The notes: a model not told the origin generated them from the letters alone. A stretch of DNA of 64,000 bases from Microvirga sp052114605 (GCF_052114605.1 NZ_JBFRFB010000002.1:186001-250000), one strand, 5' to 3'; positions 49,506-59,152 are shown, numbered from the stretch's first letter. Program-made: numbers and translations.

Positions 49506-50690
49506 CTAATCCACGGCCCGCAGGTTCCGACCCTGAAGGCGCAGCCACTCGGCATGGGCCGCATCACCCTCTTCGAATTCGAGGGTTTCAATCCGCTCGC
49601 CACGCTTCACGATCTTGTCGGTCGAGACGCGGATCTGGGCCACGTCTTCCTGAGCTTGGCGGAAATGCTGATCGAGCTTTGCCACACGCCCGTCGAGGCG
49701 TGTCACGTCCTCCAACAGCTTCTGCACCTCGACCTGGATCACCTGCGCTTCCTCGCGAATGCGGGCATCGCGGACGAGGGCCTGCATCACCTGGATCGCA
49801 AGGGTCAGGAGCGACGGCGAAACGATGACGATGCGGGCACGATGGGCCTTCTGCACCACATCCTCGAAATGCTCCGAGAGATCGGCATAGATGGATTCCG
49901 CCGGTACGAAGAGCATGGCGATGTCCTGCGTCTCACCGGGGATCAGGTACTTTTCCGTGATGTCTTTCACGTGCACGAGCATGTCGCTGCGCACTCTGGA
50001 AGCGGCGCGGTTTTTCGCATCCTCGCCTTTCGCCTCACGGAAAGATGTAAAGCCTTCCAGCGGGAACTTCGCGTCGATCACGAGGCCGCGCTCATCGCCT
50101 GGCAGGCGCACGAGGCAATCGGGACGGGTGCGGTTGGAAAGCGTTGCCTGGAACTCGAAGGCATTCGCCGGCAGGCCATCGCGGATGATCGCCTCCATGC
50201 GGCCCTGGCCATAGGCGCCACGGCTTTGCTTGTTGGAGAGAATATCCTTGAGGCCAACGATCTCGCCGGTGAGATTGCTAAGGTTCTGCTGCGCCGCATC
50301 GATGACTGCGAGACGCTCATTGAGCTTCGACAGATTCTCGCTCTGATGGCGGGTGGACGCCTCCAGCCCCTGCCCGACACGGTGCTGCAGCCCGTCGATC
50401 CGCTCGGAGATCATGCGCACGAAATCGCTCTGGCGCGAGCCGAAGACCTCGGCGATAGTCTGCATCCGACCGGTCATTTCGGCCTGGATGCGGGTGAGTT
50501 CGGCCACCTTATCGTCCATCTCCCGCGCCTGCTCGGCGGCAATGCCTGCTTCCATCGCCCGCTCCCGCCGGGACCGGACGAGAAGCACAGTGAGTACCAA
50601 CAGCAGTAGGAGGCTCGACCCCGCCATTCCGATCACGATATTCCCCCATGTCAGGGCATGGGTGCCGAAGATCAGGACGACGTCGTTCAT
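49506..50690 (-). CDS. rmuC: DNA recombination protein RmuC
   Basis: 394 residues. An N-terminal membrane helix (GSSLLLLLVLTVLLVRSRRE) and a long coiled coil (about residues 45-140) precede the RmuC nuclease-like domain: LPANAFEFQATLSNRTRPDC, GLVIDAKFPLEGF, and DIAMLFVPAESIYADLSEHF. RmuC limits inversions at short repeats in E. coli. The Asp-Lys pair of VIDAKFP is the restriction-endonuclease-like catalytic feature. It is divergent from def. Confidence 0.93.
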   Translation of the reverse strand: MNDVVLIFGTHALTWGNIVIGMAGSSLLLLLVLTVLLVRSRRERAMEAGIAAEQAREMDDKVAELTRIQAEMTGRMQTIAEVFGSRQSDFVRMISERIDGLQHRVGQGLEASTRHQSENLSKLNERLAVIDAAQQNLSNLTGEIVGLKDILSNKQSRGAYGQGRMEAIIRDGLPANAFEFQATLSNRTRPDCLVRLPGDERGLVIDAKFPLEGFTSFREAKGEDAKNRAASRVRSDMLVHVKDITEKYLIPGETQDIAMLFVPAESIYADLSEHFEDVVQKAHRARIVIVSPSLLTLAIQVMQALVRDARIREEAQVIQVEVQKLLEDVTRLDGRVAKLDQHFRQAQEDVAQIRVSTDKIVKRGERIETLEFEEGDAAHAEWLRLQGRNLRAVD

Positions 50691-50775
50691 GTGATAGGCT
50701 TCCGGTTGACGGCTTTATCCGAACATATCACGAACGATTTGACCATCCTCCAGGAAGCCCTTATCTCCCGCAAAC

Positions 50776-51294
50776 ATGAGCATCAAACCCCTTGTCATCA
50801 TTCCCGATTCCAAGCTCCGCCTGATTTCCGAGCCCATTAAGGAAATCACGAAAGAGATCCGCCAGCTGGCCGACGACATGCTGGAAACCATGTACGACGC
50901 CCCGGGCGTGGGCCTTGCCGCCATCCAGATCGGCCTGCCCATCCGGATGGTGACCATGGACGTGTCGAAGTCCGACGACGAGCGCCAGCCCATGGTGCTC
51001 ATCAACCCGGAGATCACATGGACCTCGGATGAGAAGCGGGTCTACGAGGAAGGCTGCCTCTCGATCCCGGAATATTACGAGGAGGTGGAACGCCCGGACC
51101 GCGTGCGCTTCCGCTACATGAACCTGAAGGGCGAGTCTCTGGAGCAGGAGGCCGATGGGCTTCTCGCCACCTGCGTGCAGCACGAGATCGACCACCTCAA
51201 CGGCGTGCTCTTTATCGACTACCTGTCGAAGCTCAAGCGCGACCGGGTGATGACCAAGTTCAAGAAGGCCGCCAAGCGCGAGGCCGGAGCATGA
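50776..51294 (+). CDS. def: Peptide deformylase
   Basis: 172 residues. Removes the formyl group from nascent proteins. The three metal motifs are all present: GVGLAAIQIGLPIRM, EGCLSIPEYYEEVERPD (metal Cys) and QHEIDHLNGVLFIDYLS (HExxH metal His and Glu). Overlaps fmt by four bases (ATGA), the standard def-fmt coupling; fmt adds the formyl group that Def removes. Confidence 0.98.
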   Translation: MSIKPLVIIPDSKLRLISEPIKEITKEIRQLADDMLETMYDAPGVGLAAIQIGLPIRMVTMDVSKSDDERQPMVLINPEITWTSDEKRVYEEGCLSIPEYYEEVERPDRVRFRYMNLKGESLEQEADGLLATCVQHEIDHLNGVLFIDYLSKLKRDRVMTKFKKAAKREAGA

Positions 51295-52223
51295 GCTTGC
51301 GTGTCATCTTCATGGGCACGCCCGATTTTGCGGTGCCCACGCTGGCGGAAATCGTCGGTCAGGGCCATGAGGTCATCGCCGTCTATACACGCGAGCCCGC
51401 AGCCGCCGGGCGCGGTATGGAGCTTAAGCCCTCCCCCGTCCATAAGATGGCGGAGCGGTTCGGCATTCCCGTCTTTACGCCCAAGACCCTGCGTACCGAA
51501 GAAGCGGCGGAGCAATTCCGCAGCCTCAACGCCGACGTGGCCGTGGTCGTCGCCTATGGCATGATCCTGCCCAAAACCATTCTCGACGCGCCGGAACTCG
51601 GCTGCCTCAACCTTCACGCCTCCCTCCTCCCCCGCTGGCGCGGCGCGGCCCCGATCCAGCGCGCCATCATGGCAGGCGACAAGGAAACGGGCGTGGCGGT
51701 CATGAAGATGGAAGAGGGCCTCGATACAGGCCCGGTCGCCATGGCCGAGCGCGTCGCGATTGCCCCGGACATGAATGCGGGCGAGTTGCACGACAAGCTG
51801 ATGGTGCTGGGCGCCGACCTGATGGTGCGTGCCCTGGCCGCCCTTTCCCGTGGAGCTTTGAGCTTCTCGCCTCAGCCTGAGGAAGGCGTGACCTACGCCC
51901 ATAAGATCAAGAACGAGGATTCCCGGATCGACTGGTCGAAGCCCGCGCAGGCCGTGTACGACCACATTCGTGGCCTGTCCCCGTTTCCTGGCGCTTACTT
52001 CACCGCCGATTTCGGCAAGGGCGAGGAGCGCGTGAAGGTGCTTCGTGCGGCTTTGGGAAAAGGCTCCGGCACCCCTGGCATGCTTACCGACAATGATGGT
52101 ACAGTATCCACCGGCGATGGGGCCGTGCGGCTGATCCAAGTTCAGCGCGCCGGCAAGGGGCCCGTGGCTTTCGATGAATTCCTTCGCGGCGTGAGGATGG
52201 ATCCGGGCGCCCGCTTTCTGTGA
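51291..52223 (+). CDS. fmt: Methionyl-tRNA formyltransferase
   Basis: 310 residues. Transfers a formyl group from 10-formyl-THF to initiator Met-tRNA. Motifs: RVIFMGTPDFAVPTLAEIV, the catalytic NLHASLLPRWRGAAPIQRAI stretch, and GVTYAHKIKNEDSRIDWSKP. The C-terminal OB-fold tRNA-binding domain follows from about residue 210. Translationally coupled to def. Confidence 0.98.
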   Translation: MSLRVIFMGTPDFAVPTLAEIVGQGHEVIAVYTREPAAAGRGMELKPSPVHKMAERFGIPVFTPKTLRTEEAAEQFRSLNADVAVVVAYGMILPKTILDAPELGCLNLHASLLPRWRGAAPIQRAIMAGDKETGVAVMKMEEGLDTGPVAMAERVAIAPDMNAGELHDKLMVLGADLMVRALAALSRGALSFSPQPEEGVTYAHKIKNEDSRIDWSKPAQAVYDHIRGLSPFPGAYFTADFGKGEERVKVLRAALGKGSGTPGMLTDNDGTVSTGDGAVRLIQVQRAGKGPVAFDEFLRGVRMDPGARFL

Positions 52224-52232
52224 GGCCCCGCC

Positions 52233-52727
52233 ATGAATCTTCGTCTGAAAGAATCGGCCGATGAAGCCGCATTGCGCGCCATTTATGAGGCCTCTTTCGG
52301 GCAAATGACTGAGGCGACCCTTGTCCAGCAGCTGCGCATGGATGGCGACCTGATACTCTCCCTTATCGCCTACACGGAGGAACCGGTCGGCCATGTCGCC
52401 TTTTCGCGACTGAGTCTCGATGCAGTCCCTTCCATCAAGGGCTGTGGGCTTGCTCCGCTCGCCGTCATTCCGGCGGGGCAGGGCCAGGGCGTCGGTACCT
52501 TCCTCGTCGAGGAAGGGCTAAAGCGGATGAGGGCCGAAGGCTACGATCTCGTTCTTGTGCTCGGCGAACCGGAATATTACGGCCGCTTCGGCTTTACGAC
52601 CACGCTGGCGCGCCAGCTCAAGACGCTTTATGACGGGCCGTATCTCCAGGCCCTCGCCCTTTCCGAAAAAGGGAAAGAGGCTCATGGTTCGATTTCTTAC
52701 GCCAGAGCCTTCGCAGAACTGAAATAA
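52233..52727 (+). CDS. GNAT family N-acetyltransferase
   Basis: 164 residues. GNAT fold with LAVIPAGQGQGVGTFLVEEG as the acetyl-CoA loop, VGHVAFSRLSLDAV as the preceding strand, and VLGEPEYYGRFGFTTTLARQ at the C-terminus. The last motif is shared with YhbS-type acetyltransferases. It lies 9 bases after fmt and one base before truA, so it belongs to a def-fmt-GNAT-truA operon. Substrate unknown. Confidence 0.9.
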   Translation: MNLRLKESADEAALRAIYEASFGQMTEATLVQQLRMDGDLILSLIAYTEEPVGHVAFSRLSLDAVPSIKGCGLAPLAVIPAGQGQGVGTFLVEEGLKRMRAEGYDLVLVLGEPEYYGRFGFTTTLARQLKTLYDGPYLQALALSEKGKEAHGSISYARAFAELK

Positions 52728-52728
52728 C

Positions 52729-53472
52729 ATGCCTCGCTACAAGCTCGTCGTGGAATACGACGGCACGCCATTTACCGGTTGGCAACACCAGACGAATGGG
52801 CTCTCCGTGCAGCAAGCGGTGGAGGATGCCATCGCGCGCTTTGCCGGCGAGACCGTGCGCATTCATTGCGCCGGCCGCACGGATTCCGGCGTGCACGCAA
52901 CCCATCAGGTCGTGCACGTGGACTTGGCGAAGGAATGGCGCCCGGATACGGTGCGCGATGCCACGAATGCGCATTTGAAGCCCAAGCCCGTCGCGATCCT
53001 TGCCGCGCAGATGGTGCCGGAGACCTTCAACGCCCGCATCTCGGCCATCAAGCGCCATTACGTCTACCGCATCCTCAATCGCCGCGCTCCGCCGACGCTG
53101 GATTCCACCCGCGTCTGGCATGTGGCCTGGCCGCTCGATGCTGCCGCAATGCACGAGGCGGCGCAGACGCTGATCGGCCAGCATGATTTCACGACTTTCC
53201 GCGCGGCGGAGTGCCAGGCGAACAGCCCGATCCGCACTCTCGATCGCCTGGATGTGGAGCGGATCGGCGACGAGATCCGCATCTATGCCTCCGCTCGCTC
53301 GTTCCTGCACCATCAGGTACGCTCACTCACGGGCACTTTGGAACGAGCCGGCGCTGGGCGGTGGTCGGTCGCGGATGTCCGCGCTGCCCTCGATGCACGG
53401 GATCGCACCCGTTGCGGACCGATGGCGCCTTCGACAGGCCTTTACCTGATTGGCGTCGATTATCCTGACTAG
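52729..53472 (+). CDS. truA: tRNA pseudouridine synthase A
   Basis: 247 residues. Makes pseudouridine at positions 38-40 of the anticodon arm. The catalytic Asp is in HCAGRTDSGVHATHQVVHVD; VEYDGTPFTGWQHQTNGLSV at the N-terminus and ARSFLHHQVRSLTGTLERAG near the C-terminus are also conserved. Last gene of the def-fmt operon; its end overlaps the convergent membrane protein gene by four bases. Confidence 0.97.
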   Translation: MPRYKLVVEYDGTPFTGWQHQTNGLSVQQAVEDAIARFAGETVRIHCAGRTDSGVHATHQVVHVDLAKEWRPDTVRDATNAHLKPKPVAILAAQMVPETFNARISAIKRHYVYRILNRRAPPTLDSTRVWHVAWPLDAAAMHEAAQTLIGQHDFTTFRAAECQANSPIRTLDRLDVERIGDEIRIYASARSFLHHQVRSLTGTLERAGAGRWSVADVRAALDARDRTRCGPMAPSTGLYLIGVDYPD

Positions 53473-54056
53473 CTTAGGAGGCCGCGCGTCAGGCTTTCCA
53501 CACCGGCATTCAACAGGATGCCGAAGAGCACGATTGCCAAAGCCGGAAGAGTGGAGAGGCCGAGCGTCGCCTTGGTGGCGAACCATTGGACACGTACGAG
53601 GATCACTGCGAAGGCGAGAGTGAACAGACTGGCAAGAGGCGGCGTGGCCCAGCCCAGCAGAAGCAGCATGGCCGGAACCGACAAGACGAGCAGGCCGATC
53701 ACCGAGATCCAGTTCGTCACGATGACGAAGGGCGCATAGCGGCTGGTGAGCCTTAAAACCCGGGCGATGAAGATCATCGCGAGGGGAAGCGCGATATAGC
53801 CGCCCACATGGCCCAGAGCCACCACCGTATCGATCCAGAGATTGCCGAGCAGCGCTCCATTCGGCACCGCACCGATGCGCATGCGCTCGATGGCGAGCGA
53901 GATGATGTAGGCGGGAAGCGTCAGCCAGATCGCCGCGAAGGAGCGCCAGAAGCCCCGCTCACTCATGTCGAAGGATTTGAGGCCTTCGGCCCTGCTGTGG
54001 AGCAGGTCGATCGCGCCTTTGAACGAGCGGTTGACCTCATCAGCCGTGACGATCAT
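53469..54056 (-). CDS. Five-helix membrane protein of unknown function
   Basis: 195 residues. A 40-residue soluble N-terminus (SFKGAIDLLHSRAEGLKSFD) is followed by about five hydrophobic helices, for example FWRSFAAIWLTLPAYIISLA, WIDTVVALGHVGGYIALPLA and VTNWISVIGLLVLSVPAMLL. It could be a Yip1/DUF1282-like protein, but I am not sure of any family. Tail-to-tail with truA. Confidence 0.75.
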   Translation of the reverse strand: MIVTADEVNRSFKGAIDLLHSRAEGLKSFDMSERGFWRSFAAIWLTLPAYIISLAIERMRIGAVPNGALLGNLWIDTVVALGHVGGYIALPLAMIFIARVLRLTSRYAPFVIVTNWISVIGLLVLSVPAMLLLLGWATPPLASLFTLAFAVILVRVQWFATKATLGLSTLPALAIVLFGILLNAGVESLTRGLLS

Positions 54057-54159
54057 GGAGCCACCTCTTGACGGTTCAGGTGCTCACGAGAACAGGCTGA
54101 AGCCGCAAAACGTTCCAGGTTCGATGCGACTTTAGTTTAATACAGCTATGCTTAAAGCC

Positions 54160-55323
54160 TCAAGCCCCAGGTGCGAAGTAGGCGTTCAACACTTTGCGAT
54201 AGATCGCCGCAAGCTTGGCCAGATCGTCAACAGCTACGCGCTCGTTGCTCTGGTGCATGGTCTGCCCCACGAGGCCGAGCTCGACCACCGGACAATCCTT
54301 CACGATGAACCGGGCATCCGAGGTGCCGCCCGTGGTGGAGAGCTTGGGGCGGATGCCCGTCTCAGCCTCGATGGCATCGGCAATGAAACCCACGAATTCG
54401 TTTGGCGGCGTGAGGAACGCGGTGGCGTTCGTCGGCTCTACGCGCAGGGAATAACGAACCGTATTGCCGGCCGCTTCACGCAGGCGGCGGGCGATCTCCT
54501 CCTCCAGGCTTTCCGGCGTCCAGAGATCGTTGAAGCGGATATTGAAGGTGGCCCTAGCCTCGGTGGGGATCACGTTGGAGGCGGGATTGCCCACATCCAC
54601 CGTGGTCACTTCCAGGTTTGAGGCATCGAAATGCTCGGTGCCGCGATCCAGCGGCTCGCGCAGCAGCCCGTCGAGGAGGCGCAGCATGCTGGGAATGGGA
54701 TTGTCCGCGAGATGCGGATAGGCCACGTGCCCCTGCTTGCCCTCGACCGTGATTTTGCCGGTCAGCGACCCGCGTCGCCCGATCTTGATCATGTCGCCGA
54801 GGCGGTCGGGATTGGTCGGCTCGCCGAGGATGCAGTGATCGAATTTCTCGCCGCGCGCCTTCGCCCATTCCAGAAGCTTCACCGTGCCGTTGATGGCAGG
54901 CCCCTCTTCGTCTCCCGTGATGAGGAAGCCGATGGAGCCTTTGAAATTCGGATTGTCGCGAATGAACTCCAGCACTGCGGCCATCGAGCAGGCAACGCCG
55001 CCCTTCATGTCCACCGCGCCGCGCCCATAAAGCTCGCCGTCATCGATCTCGCCGCTGAACGGATCGTGCTTCCACCGGCTCAGATCGCCCGGCGGCACCA
55101 CATCCGTATGGCCGGCAAAGAGCAAGTAAGGCTCACCCGAGCCGTAACGGGCATAGAGGTTCTCCACGTCGGGCGTGCCCGGTTCGGAAAACACCGGACG
55201 ATGCACCTCGAACCCCGCTTCTTTCAGCACGCTCTCGATGAATGAGAGCGCCCCACCCTCCTCCGGCGTGACGGACGGGCAGCGAAGAAGCGATTGGGTG
55301 AGAGCGAGGGCGGATGTGTCCAT
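54160..55323 (-). CDS. dapE: Succinyl-diaminopimelate desuccinylase
   Basis: 387 residues of the M20 metallopeptidase family; releases L,L-diaminopimelate in lysine and peptidoglycan synthesis. Zinc ligands and catalytic residues are in LLFAGHTDVVPPGD (His, Asp), RGAVDMKGGVACSMAAVLEF (bridging Asp), TGDEEGPAINGTVKLLEWAK (catalytic Glu pair), GGTSDARF and TMHQSNERVAVDDL (final His). It is 3 bases downstream of dapD, giving two successive steps in one operon. Confidence 0.97.
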   Translation of the reverse strand: MDTSALALTQSLLRCPSVTPEEGGALSFIESVLKEAGFEVHRPVFSEPGTPDVENLYARYGSGEPYLLFAGHTDVVPPGDLSRWKHDPFSGEIDDGELYGRGAVDMKGGVACSMAAVLEFIRDNPNFKGSIGFLITGDEEGPAINGTVKLLEWAKARGEKFDHCILGEPTNPDRLGDMIKIGRRGSLTGKITVEGKQGHVAYPHLADNPIPSMLRLLDGLLREPLDRGTEHFDASNLEVTTVDVGNPASNVIPTEARATFNIRFNDLWTPESLEEEIARRLREAAGNTVRYSLRVEPTNATAFLTPPNEFVGFIADAIEAETGIRPKLSTTGGTSDARFIVKDCPVVELGLVGQTMHQSNERVAVDDLAKLAAIYRKVLNAYFAPGA

Positions 55324-55326
55324 GCA

Positions 55327-56172
55327 TCAATCCCGCAACAGCTCGTTGATGGCGGTCTTCGCGCGGGTCTGTGCATCCACGCGTTTCACGATGACGGCGC
55401 AGTAGAGGGACGGGCCGGGAGTGCCATCCGGCAGGGGCTTGCCGGGGAGCGAGCCGGGGACGACGACCGAATAGGGCGGCACGCGGCCGATGAAGACTTC
55501 GCCGGTGGTGCGGTCGATGATCTTCGTGGAGGCGGAGATGAAGACGCCCATGGAGAGCACCGAGCCCTCGCCCACGATCACGCCTTCGACCACCTCGGAG
55601 CGTGCGCCGATGAAGCAGTTGTCCTCGATGATGGTGGGGTTGGCCTGCAGCGGCTCCAGCACGCCGCCGATGCCGACGCCGCCGGAGAGGTGCACGTTCT
55701 TGCCGATCTGCGCGCAGGACCCGACGGTCGCCCAGGTATCGACCATGGTGCCTTCGTCCACATAGGCGCCGAGATTGACGAAGGACGGCATGAGCACGAC
55801 GCCGGGCGCGATATAGGCGCCGCGTCGCACTGTCGTGTTCGGCACGGCGCGGAAGCCCGCTTCACGGAAACGGTTCTCGCCCCAGCCTTCGAACTTCGAA
55901 GGCACCTTGTCCCACCAAGTCGCGCCGTCCGGACCGCCGGACACGACCTTCATGTCGTTAAGTCGGAAGGACAGCAGCACCGCCTTCTTCAGCCATTGAT
56001 GAACCTGCCACTCGCCGCTGGCCGCTTTCTCCGCCACGCGGGCCTGGCCTGAATCGAGCAGGTTCATCGCTTCCTCGACGGCTTCGCGCACGGAACCCGT
56101 GGTAGATATGCTTACATTCGCCCGGTCTTCCCAGGCGGCTTCGACATTACGGGCGAGATCGGTGTTGGACAT
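55327..56172 (-). CDS. dapD: Tetrahydrodipicolinate N-succinyltransferase
   Basis: 281 residues from the ATG at 56172; the open frame extends to 56235 in non-family sequence. Left-handed beta-helix of hexapeptide repeats (VRRGAYIAPGVVLMPSFVNL, GAYVDEGTMVDTWATVGSCA, IGKNVHLSGGVGIGGVLEPL) after an N-terminal helical domain (SFRLNDMKVVSGGPDGATWW). Uses succinyl-CoA to acylate tetrahydrodipicolinate; DapE later removes the succinyl group. Length matches DapD of Proteobacteria. Confidence 0.97.
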   Translation of the reverse strand: MSNTDLARNVEAAWEDRANVSISTTGSVREAVEEAMNLLDSGQARVAEKAASGEWQVHQWLKKAVLLSFRLNDMKVVSGGPDGATWWDKVPSKFEGWGENRFREAGFRAVPNTTVRRGAYIAPGVVLMPSFVNLGAYVDEGTMVDTWATVGSCAQIGKNVHLSGGVGIGGVLEPLQANPTIIEDNCFIGARSEVVEGVIVGEGSVLSMGVFISASTKIIDRTTGEVFIGRVPPYSVVVPGSLPGKPLPDGTPGPSLYCAVIVKRVDAQTRAKTAINELLRD

Positions 56173-56244
56173 GGGAAAACTCGGCGCAAGAATTTCGGGT
56201 GCCGCTTGATTAGCAACGGGATCGGAGCCTGTCACCTGCGGTTA

Positions 56245-56850
56245 TCAGAACGATGTGCGCTGGCGGATGGCGGCGGAGAGCGTACCCTCGTCGAGGTAAT
56301 CGAGTTCGCCGCCGACCGGCACGCCGTGGGCGAGCTTCGTCACCTTCACGTGCAGATGACCGAGGAGTTCGGTGATGTAATGCGCCGTCGTCTGCCCATC
56401 GACCGTGGCGTTGAGCGCCAGGATGATTTCAACGACATCCGGCTCGGATGCGCGCTCGACGAGGCGGTCGAGATTCAGGTGCTCGGGCCGCACGCCGTCG
56501 AGCGGCGAGAGCACGCCGCCGAGCACATGGTATTTCGCATTGACCGCGCCGGAACGCTCCAACGCCCAGAGATCCGACACGTCTTCGACCACGACGAGGA
56601 TCGACGGATCGCGCTTGGCATCGCGGCAGATCGTGCAGGGTTCCGACGTATCGACATTGCCGCAGGACGAGCACACGACGATGCGCTCGTTGGCGATGCG
56701 CATGGCATCGCTCAGCGGGTTGAGCAGCGTGTCGCGCTTCTTGATGAGATGCAAAGCCGCACGACGCGCCGAGCGCGGGCCGAGGCCCGGCAGGCGCGCG
56801 AGCAGCTGGATCAGGCGCTCGATTTCAGGACCGGCGACGTGCTGGGCCAT
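56245..56850 (-). CDS. recR: Recombination protein RecR
   Basis: 201 residues. Part of the RecFOR gap-repair complex. N-terminal helix-hairpin-helix (LARLPGLGPRSARRAALHLI), zinc finger C4 (CSSCGNVDTSEPCTIC), and Toprim domain with ILVVVEDVSDLWALERSGA. Forms the classic dnaX-ybaB-recR order, reading leftward. Confidence 0.98.
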   Translation of the reverse strand: MAQHVAGPEIERLIQLLARLPGLGPRSARRAALHLIKKRDTLLNPLSDAMRIANERIVVCSSCGNVDTSEPCTICRDAKRDPSILVVVEDVSDLWALERSGAVNAKYHVLGGVLSPLDGVRPEHLNLDRLVERASEPDVVEIILALNATVDGQTTAHYITELLGHLHVKVTKLAHGVPVGGELDYLDEGTLSAAIRQRTSF

Positions 56851-56881
56851 GCAGTCTCTCTTTTGCTTTTACCGCATCGCT

Positions 56882-56919
56882 CGATGCGAAGAACCGGTAC
56901 CCACTTCTTCGCGCGATAC
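56882..56919. repeat. Dispersed palindromic repeat, copy 2 (CCGG...CCACTT family)
   Basis: Contains GAACCGGTACCCACTTCTTC followed by GCGCGATAC, matching the copies at 17078 and 59153. It sits between ybaB and recR within the operon, where a hairpin could affect transcript stability. Confidence 0.6.
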
Positions 56920-56922
56920 TCC

Positions 56923-57243
56923 TCAGAACATCTTCAAGCCGGGCGGAATCGGCAGGCCCTTGGTGATGCTTTCCATGCGCTCCTGCGCAGCGCGCTCGGA
57001 TTTGCCCCGGGCATCGTTCATGGCGGCGACGATGAGATCCTCGAGGATCTCCTTCTCGTCCGGATTCATGAGGGTGGGATCGATGGAAATCGCCTTGAGC
57101 GCGCCCTTGCCGGACACCTTCACGGTCACGACACCGCCGCCGGCCGTGCCGTCGACTTCGAGAGTGTCCAGCTCGGCCTGGGCATCCTGCAGCTTCTGCT
57201 GCATGGCCTGAGCCTGCTTCATCAGTCCCATGATGTCCTTCAT
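56923..57243 (-). CDS. YbaB/EbfC family nucleoid-associated protein
   Basis: 106 residues. The YbaB fold reads MGLMKQAQAMQQKLQDAQAE, then VDGTAGGGVVTVKVSGKGAL, ISIDPTLMNPDEKEILEDLI and AAMNDARGKSERAAQERMES. Binds DNA as a dimer. Lies 15 bases after dnaX and is followed by recR, the usual trio. Confidence 0.97.
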   Translation of the reverse strand: MKDIMGLMKQAQAMQQKLQDAQAELDTLEVDGTAGGGVVTVKVSGKGALKAISIDPTLMNPDEKEILEDLIVAAMNDARGKSERAAQERMESITKGLPIPPGLKMF

Positions 57244-57258
57244 GATCGTATCCTCTGA

Positions 57259-59085
57259 TTAGAAAAGATCGTCGTCTTCTTCGGCCTCGTGCGCGGCAAG
57301 CCCATCGGCGTCGCCGAGAAGTTCCGCCTCGGCATCCGTCTCGCCGTCCTTCTCCGCACGCTCGACCACGTTGACGATCTGCGCGCCGGGGAATTTCGAC
57401 AAAACCGCCTGCACGAGCGGATGACTGGCGGCGCCGGCCTTGCGCTCACGCTCGGCGGTCTCCGCCTGCTCGCGCAAGGTGGGCGCGCCCTCCTCCGACG
57501 ACAAAGCCACCATCCAGCGCTCGCCGGTCCATTTCTGGAGCGCGCGGGAGAGATCGTTGGCGATAGTGCGGTTGCCGGATTCGGTGAGGCTGAGCTCGAT
57601 ATGGCCTTCCTCGAAACGCACGAGGCGCACATCACGTTCGAGCGCGGCCTTCAGCACGATTTCGCGCTGCTCGCTGGCGAGCGCCACCACATCCTCGAAG
57701 CGGCGAAGCCGCATGGTGGGTTCCGCCTGCGCGGGTTGCGGGCGCGGCTGCGGATGAGGTTGCGACGTCGCCAGCGCCATGGAGCCGGATGTTGCCGGGC
57801 CACCGGATGGCCTGGACGGCGCGGGAGCCGGACTGCCTGCGGGCAGAGGCGAACCGTCTTTCAGCGCGCGCAAGGCCTCGTCGGGCGTCGGCAGATCCGC
57901 CGCGTAAGCGAGACGCACGAGCACCATTTCGGCGGCGGAAATCGGACGGTTGGAAGACTGAACTTCGGGAATGCCCTTCAAAAGCATCTGCCATGCGCGC
58001 GAGAGCGTGCGCACCGAAAGCTTCTGCGCGAATTCCGTGCCACGAACGCGCTCGATCTCGGACAAGGCCGGATCCTTCGCTGCTTCCGGGATCAGCTTGA
58101 GACGCGTGACGATATGCGAGAAGGCCGCGAGATCGGAGAGGATCACACCCGGGTCGGCGCCGGCATCGTATTGCGCGCGAAGACCGGCGAAAGCGGCGGG
58201 CACGTCGCCGCGCATCACGGCCTCGAACAGGTCGATCACCTGGGTTCGGTCGGCAAGGCCCAGCATGTCGCGCACCGTGTCGGCGGTGACGACACCCGCG
58301 CCATGGGCGATGGCCTGATCCATGAGGGAGAGCGAGTCACGCGCCGAGCCTTCCGCCGCGCGGGCAATCGCCGCGAGCGCTTCCTGATCGGCCTTCACCG
58401 CTTCCGCTTCGCAGATGCGGCCGAGATGGCCCACGAGCTTGTCGGCCTCGATGCGGCGCAGGTCGAAGCGCTGGCAGCGGGAGAGAATGGTGACGGGGAC
58501 TTTGCGGATCTCGGTGGTGGCGAAGATGAACTTCGCATGCGGCGGCGGTTCCTCCAGCGTCTTCAGGAAGGCGTTGAACGCCTTCTCCGAGAGCATGTGG
58601 ACCTCGTCGATGATGTAGACCTTGTAGCGGGCGGAGACCGGCGAATAGCGGATGCCGTCGATGATCTGGCGCACGTCGTCGATGCCGGTATGGGACGCGG
58701 CGTCCATCTCCAGCACGTCCACGTGGCGCGATTCCATGATCGCCTGGCAGTGCACGCCGAGTTCCGGCATGTGGATGGTAGGCTGGCCGGAGCCGTCTTC
58801 CTTCTGGTAATTGAGGCCGCGCGCCAGGATGCGGGCGGTGGTGGTCTTGCCGACGCCGCGAACGCCGGTGAGCATCCAGGCCTGCGGAATGCGGCCGGTC
58901 TCGAAGGCATTGGACAGCGTGCGCACCATCGCCTCCTGACCGATCAGGTCGTCGAAGGTGCGGGGGCGGTATTTCCGGGCAAGGACGCGATAAGGCGAAG
59001 CCTGAGCCGCAGGGGCCGGCGCAGCGGGGAAGCCCGGCAGGGCCGGCTCGTCGTTCGGGGGCGTGCCGGCTGTGGTATCGTCCAT
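57259..59085 (-). CDS. dnaX: DNA polymerase III subunit gamma/tau
   Basis: About 608 residues from the ATG at 59085; a GTG at 59124 adds 13. Clamp-loader ATPase. Walker A is LTGVRGVGKTTTARILARG, Walker B is VYIIDEVHMLSEKAFNAFLK, and sensor 1/SRC follows. The zinc module is degenerate: where most homologues have four cysteines this one has GVHCQAIMESRHVDVLEMDA with a single Cys, a form I also recall from other Rhizobiales. Domain III and a Pro-rich linker lead to the C-terminal tau part. No obvious frameshift site for a gamma product was found. Confidence 0.97.
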   Translation of the reverse strand: MDDTTAGTPPNDEPALPGFPAAPAPAAQASPYRVLARKYRPRTFDDLIGQEAMVRTLSNAFETGRIPQAWMLTGVRGVGKTTTARILARGLNYQKEDGSGQPTIHMPELGVHCQAIMESRHVDVLEMDAASHTGIDDVRQIIDGIRYSPVSARYKVYIIDEVHMLSEKAFNAFLKTLEEPPPHAKFIFATTEIRKVPVTILSRCQRFDLRRIEADKLVGHLGRICEAEAVKADQEALAAIARAAEGSARDSLSLMDQAIAHGAGVVTADTVRDMLGLADRTQVIDLFEAVMRGDVPAAFAGLRAQYDAGADPGVILSDLAAFSHIVTRLKLIPEAAKDPALSEIERVRGTEFAQKLSVRTLSRAWQMLLKGIPEVQSSNRPISAAEMVLVRLAYAADLPTPDEALRALKDGSPLPAGSPAPAPSRPSGGPATSGSMALATSQPHPQPRPQPAQAEPTMRLRRFEDVVALASEQREIVLKAALERDVRLVRFEEGHIELSLTESGNRTIANDLSRALQKWTGERWMVALSSEEGAPTLREQAETAERERKAGAASHPLVQAVLSKFPGAQIVNVVERAEKDGETDAEAELLGDADGLAAHEAEEDDDLF

Positions 59086-59152
59086 GGGCTGCAAGGCTTT
59101 GGAAAACTCTGGAGCTGTTTCCACTTACGCGGAATCGTCTCTCTTTGTGACC

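Noticed and set aside
57259..59085. Defective DnaX because zinc cysteines are missing
   Set aside because: I recall the same HCQAIMES form from other Rhizobiales, so it looks clade-typical rather than damaged.
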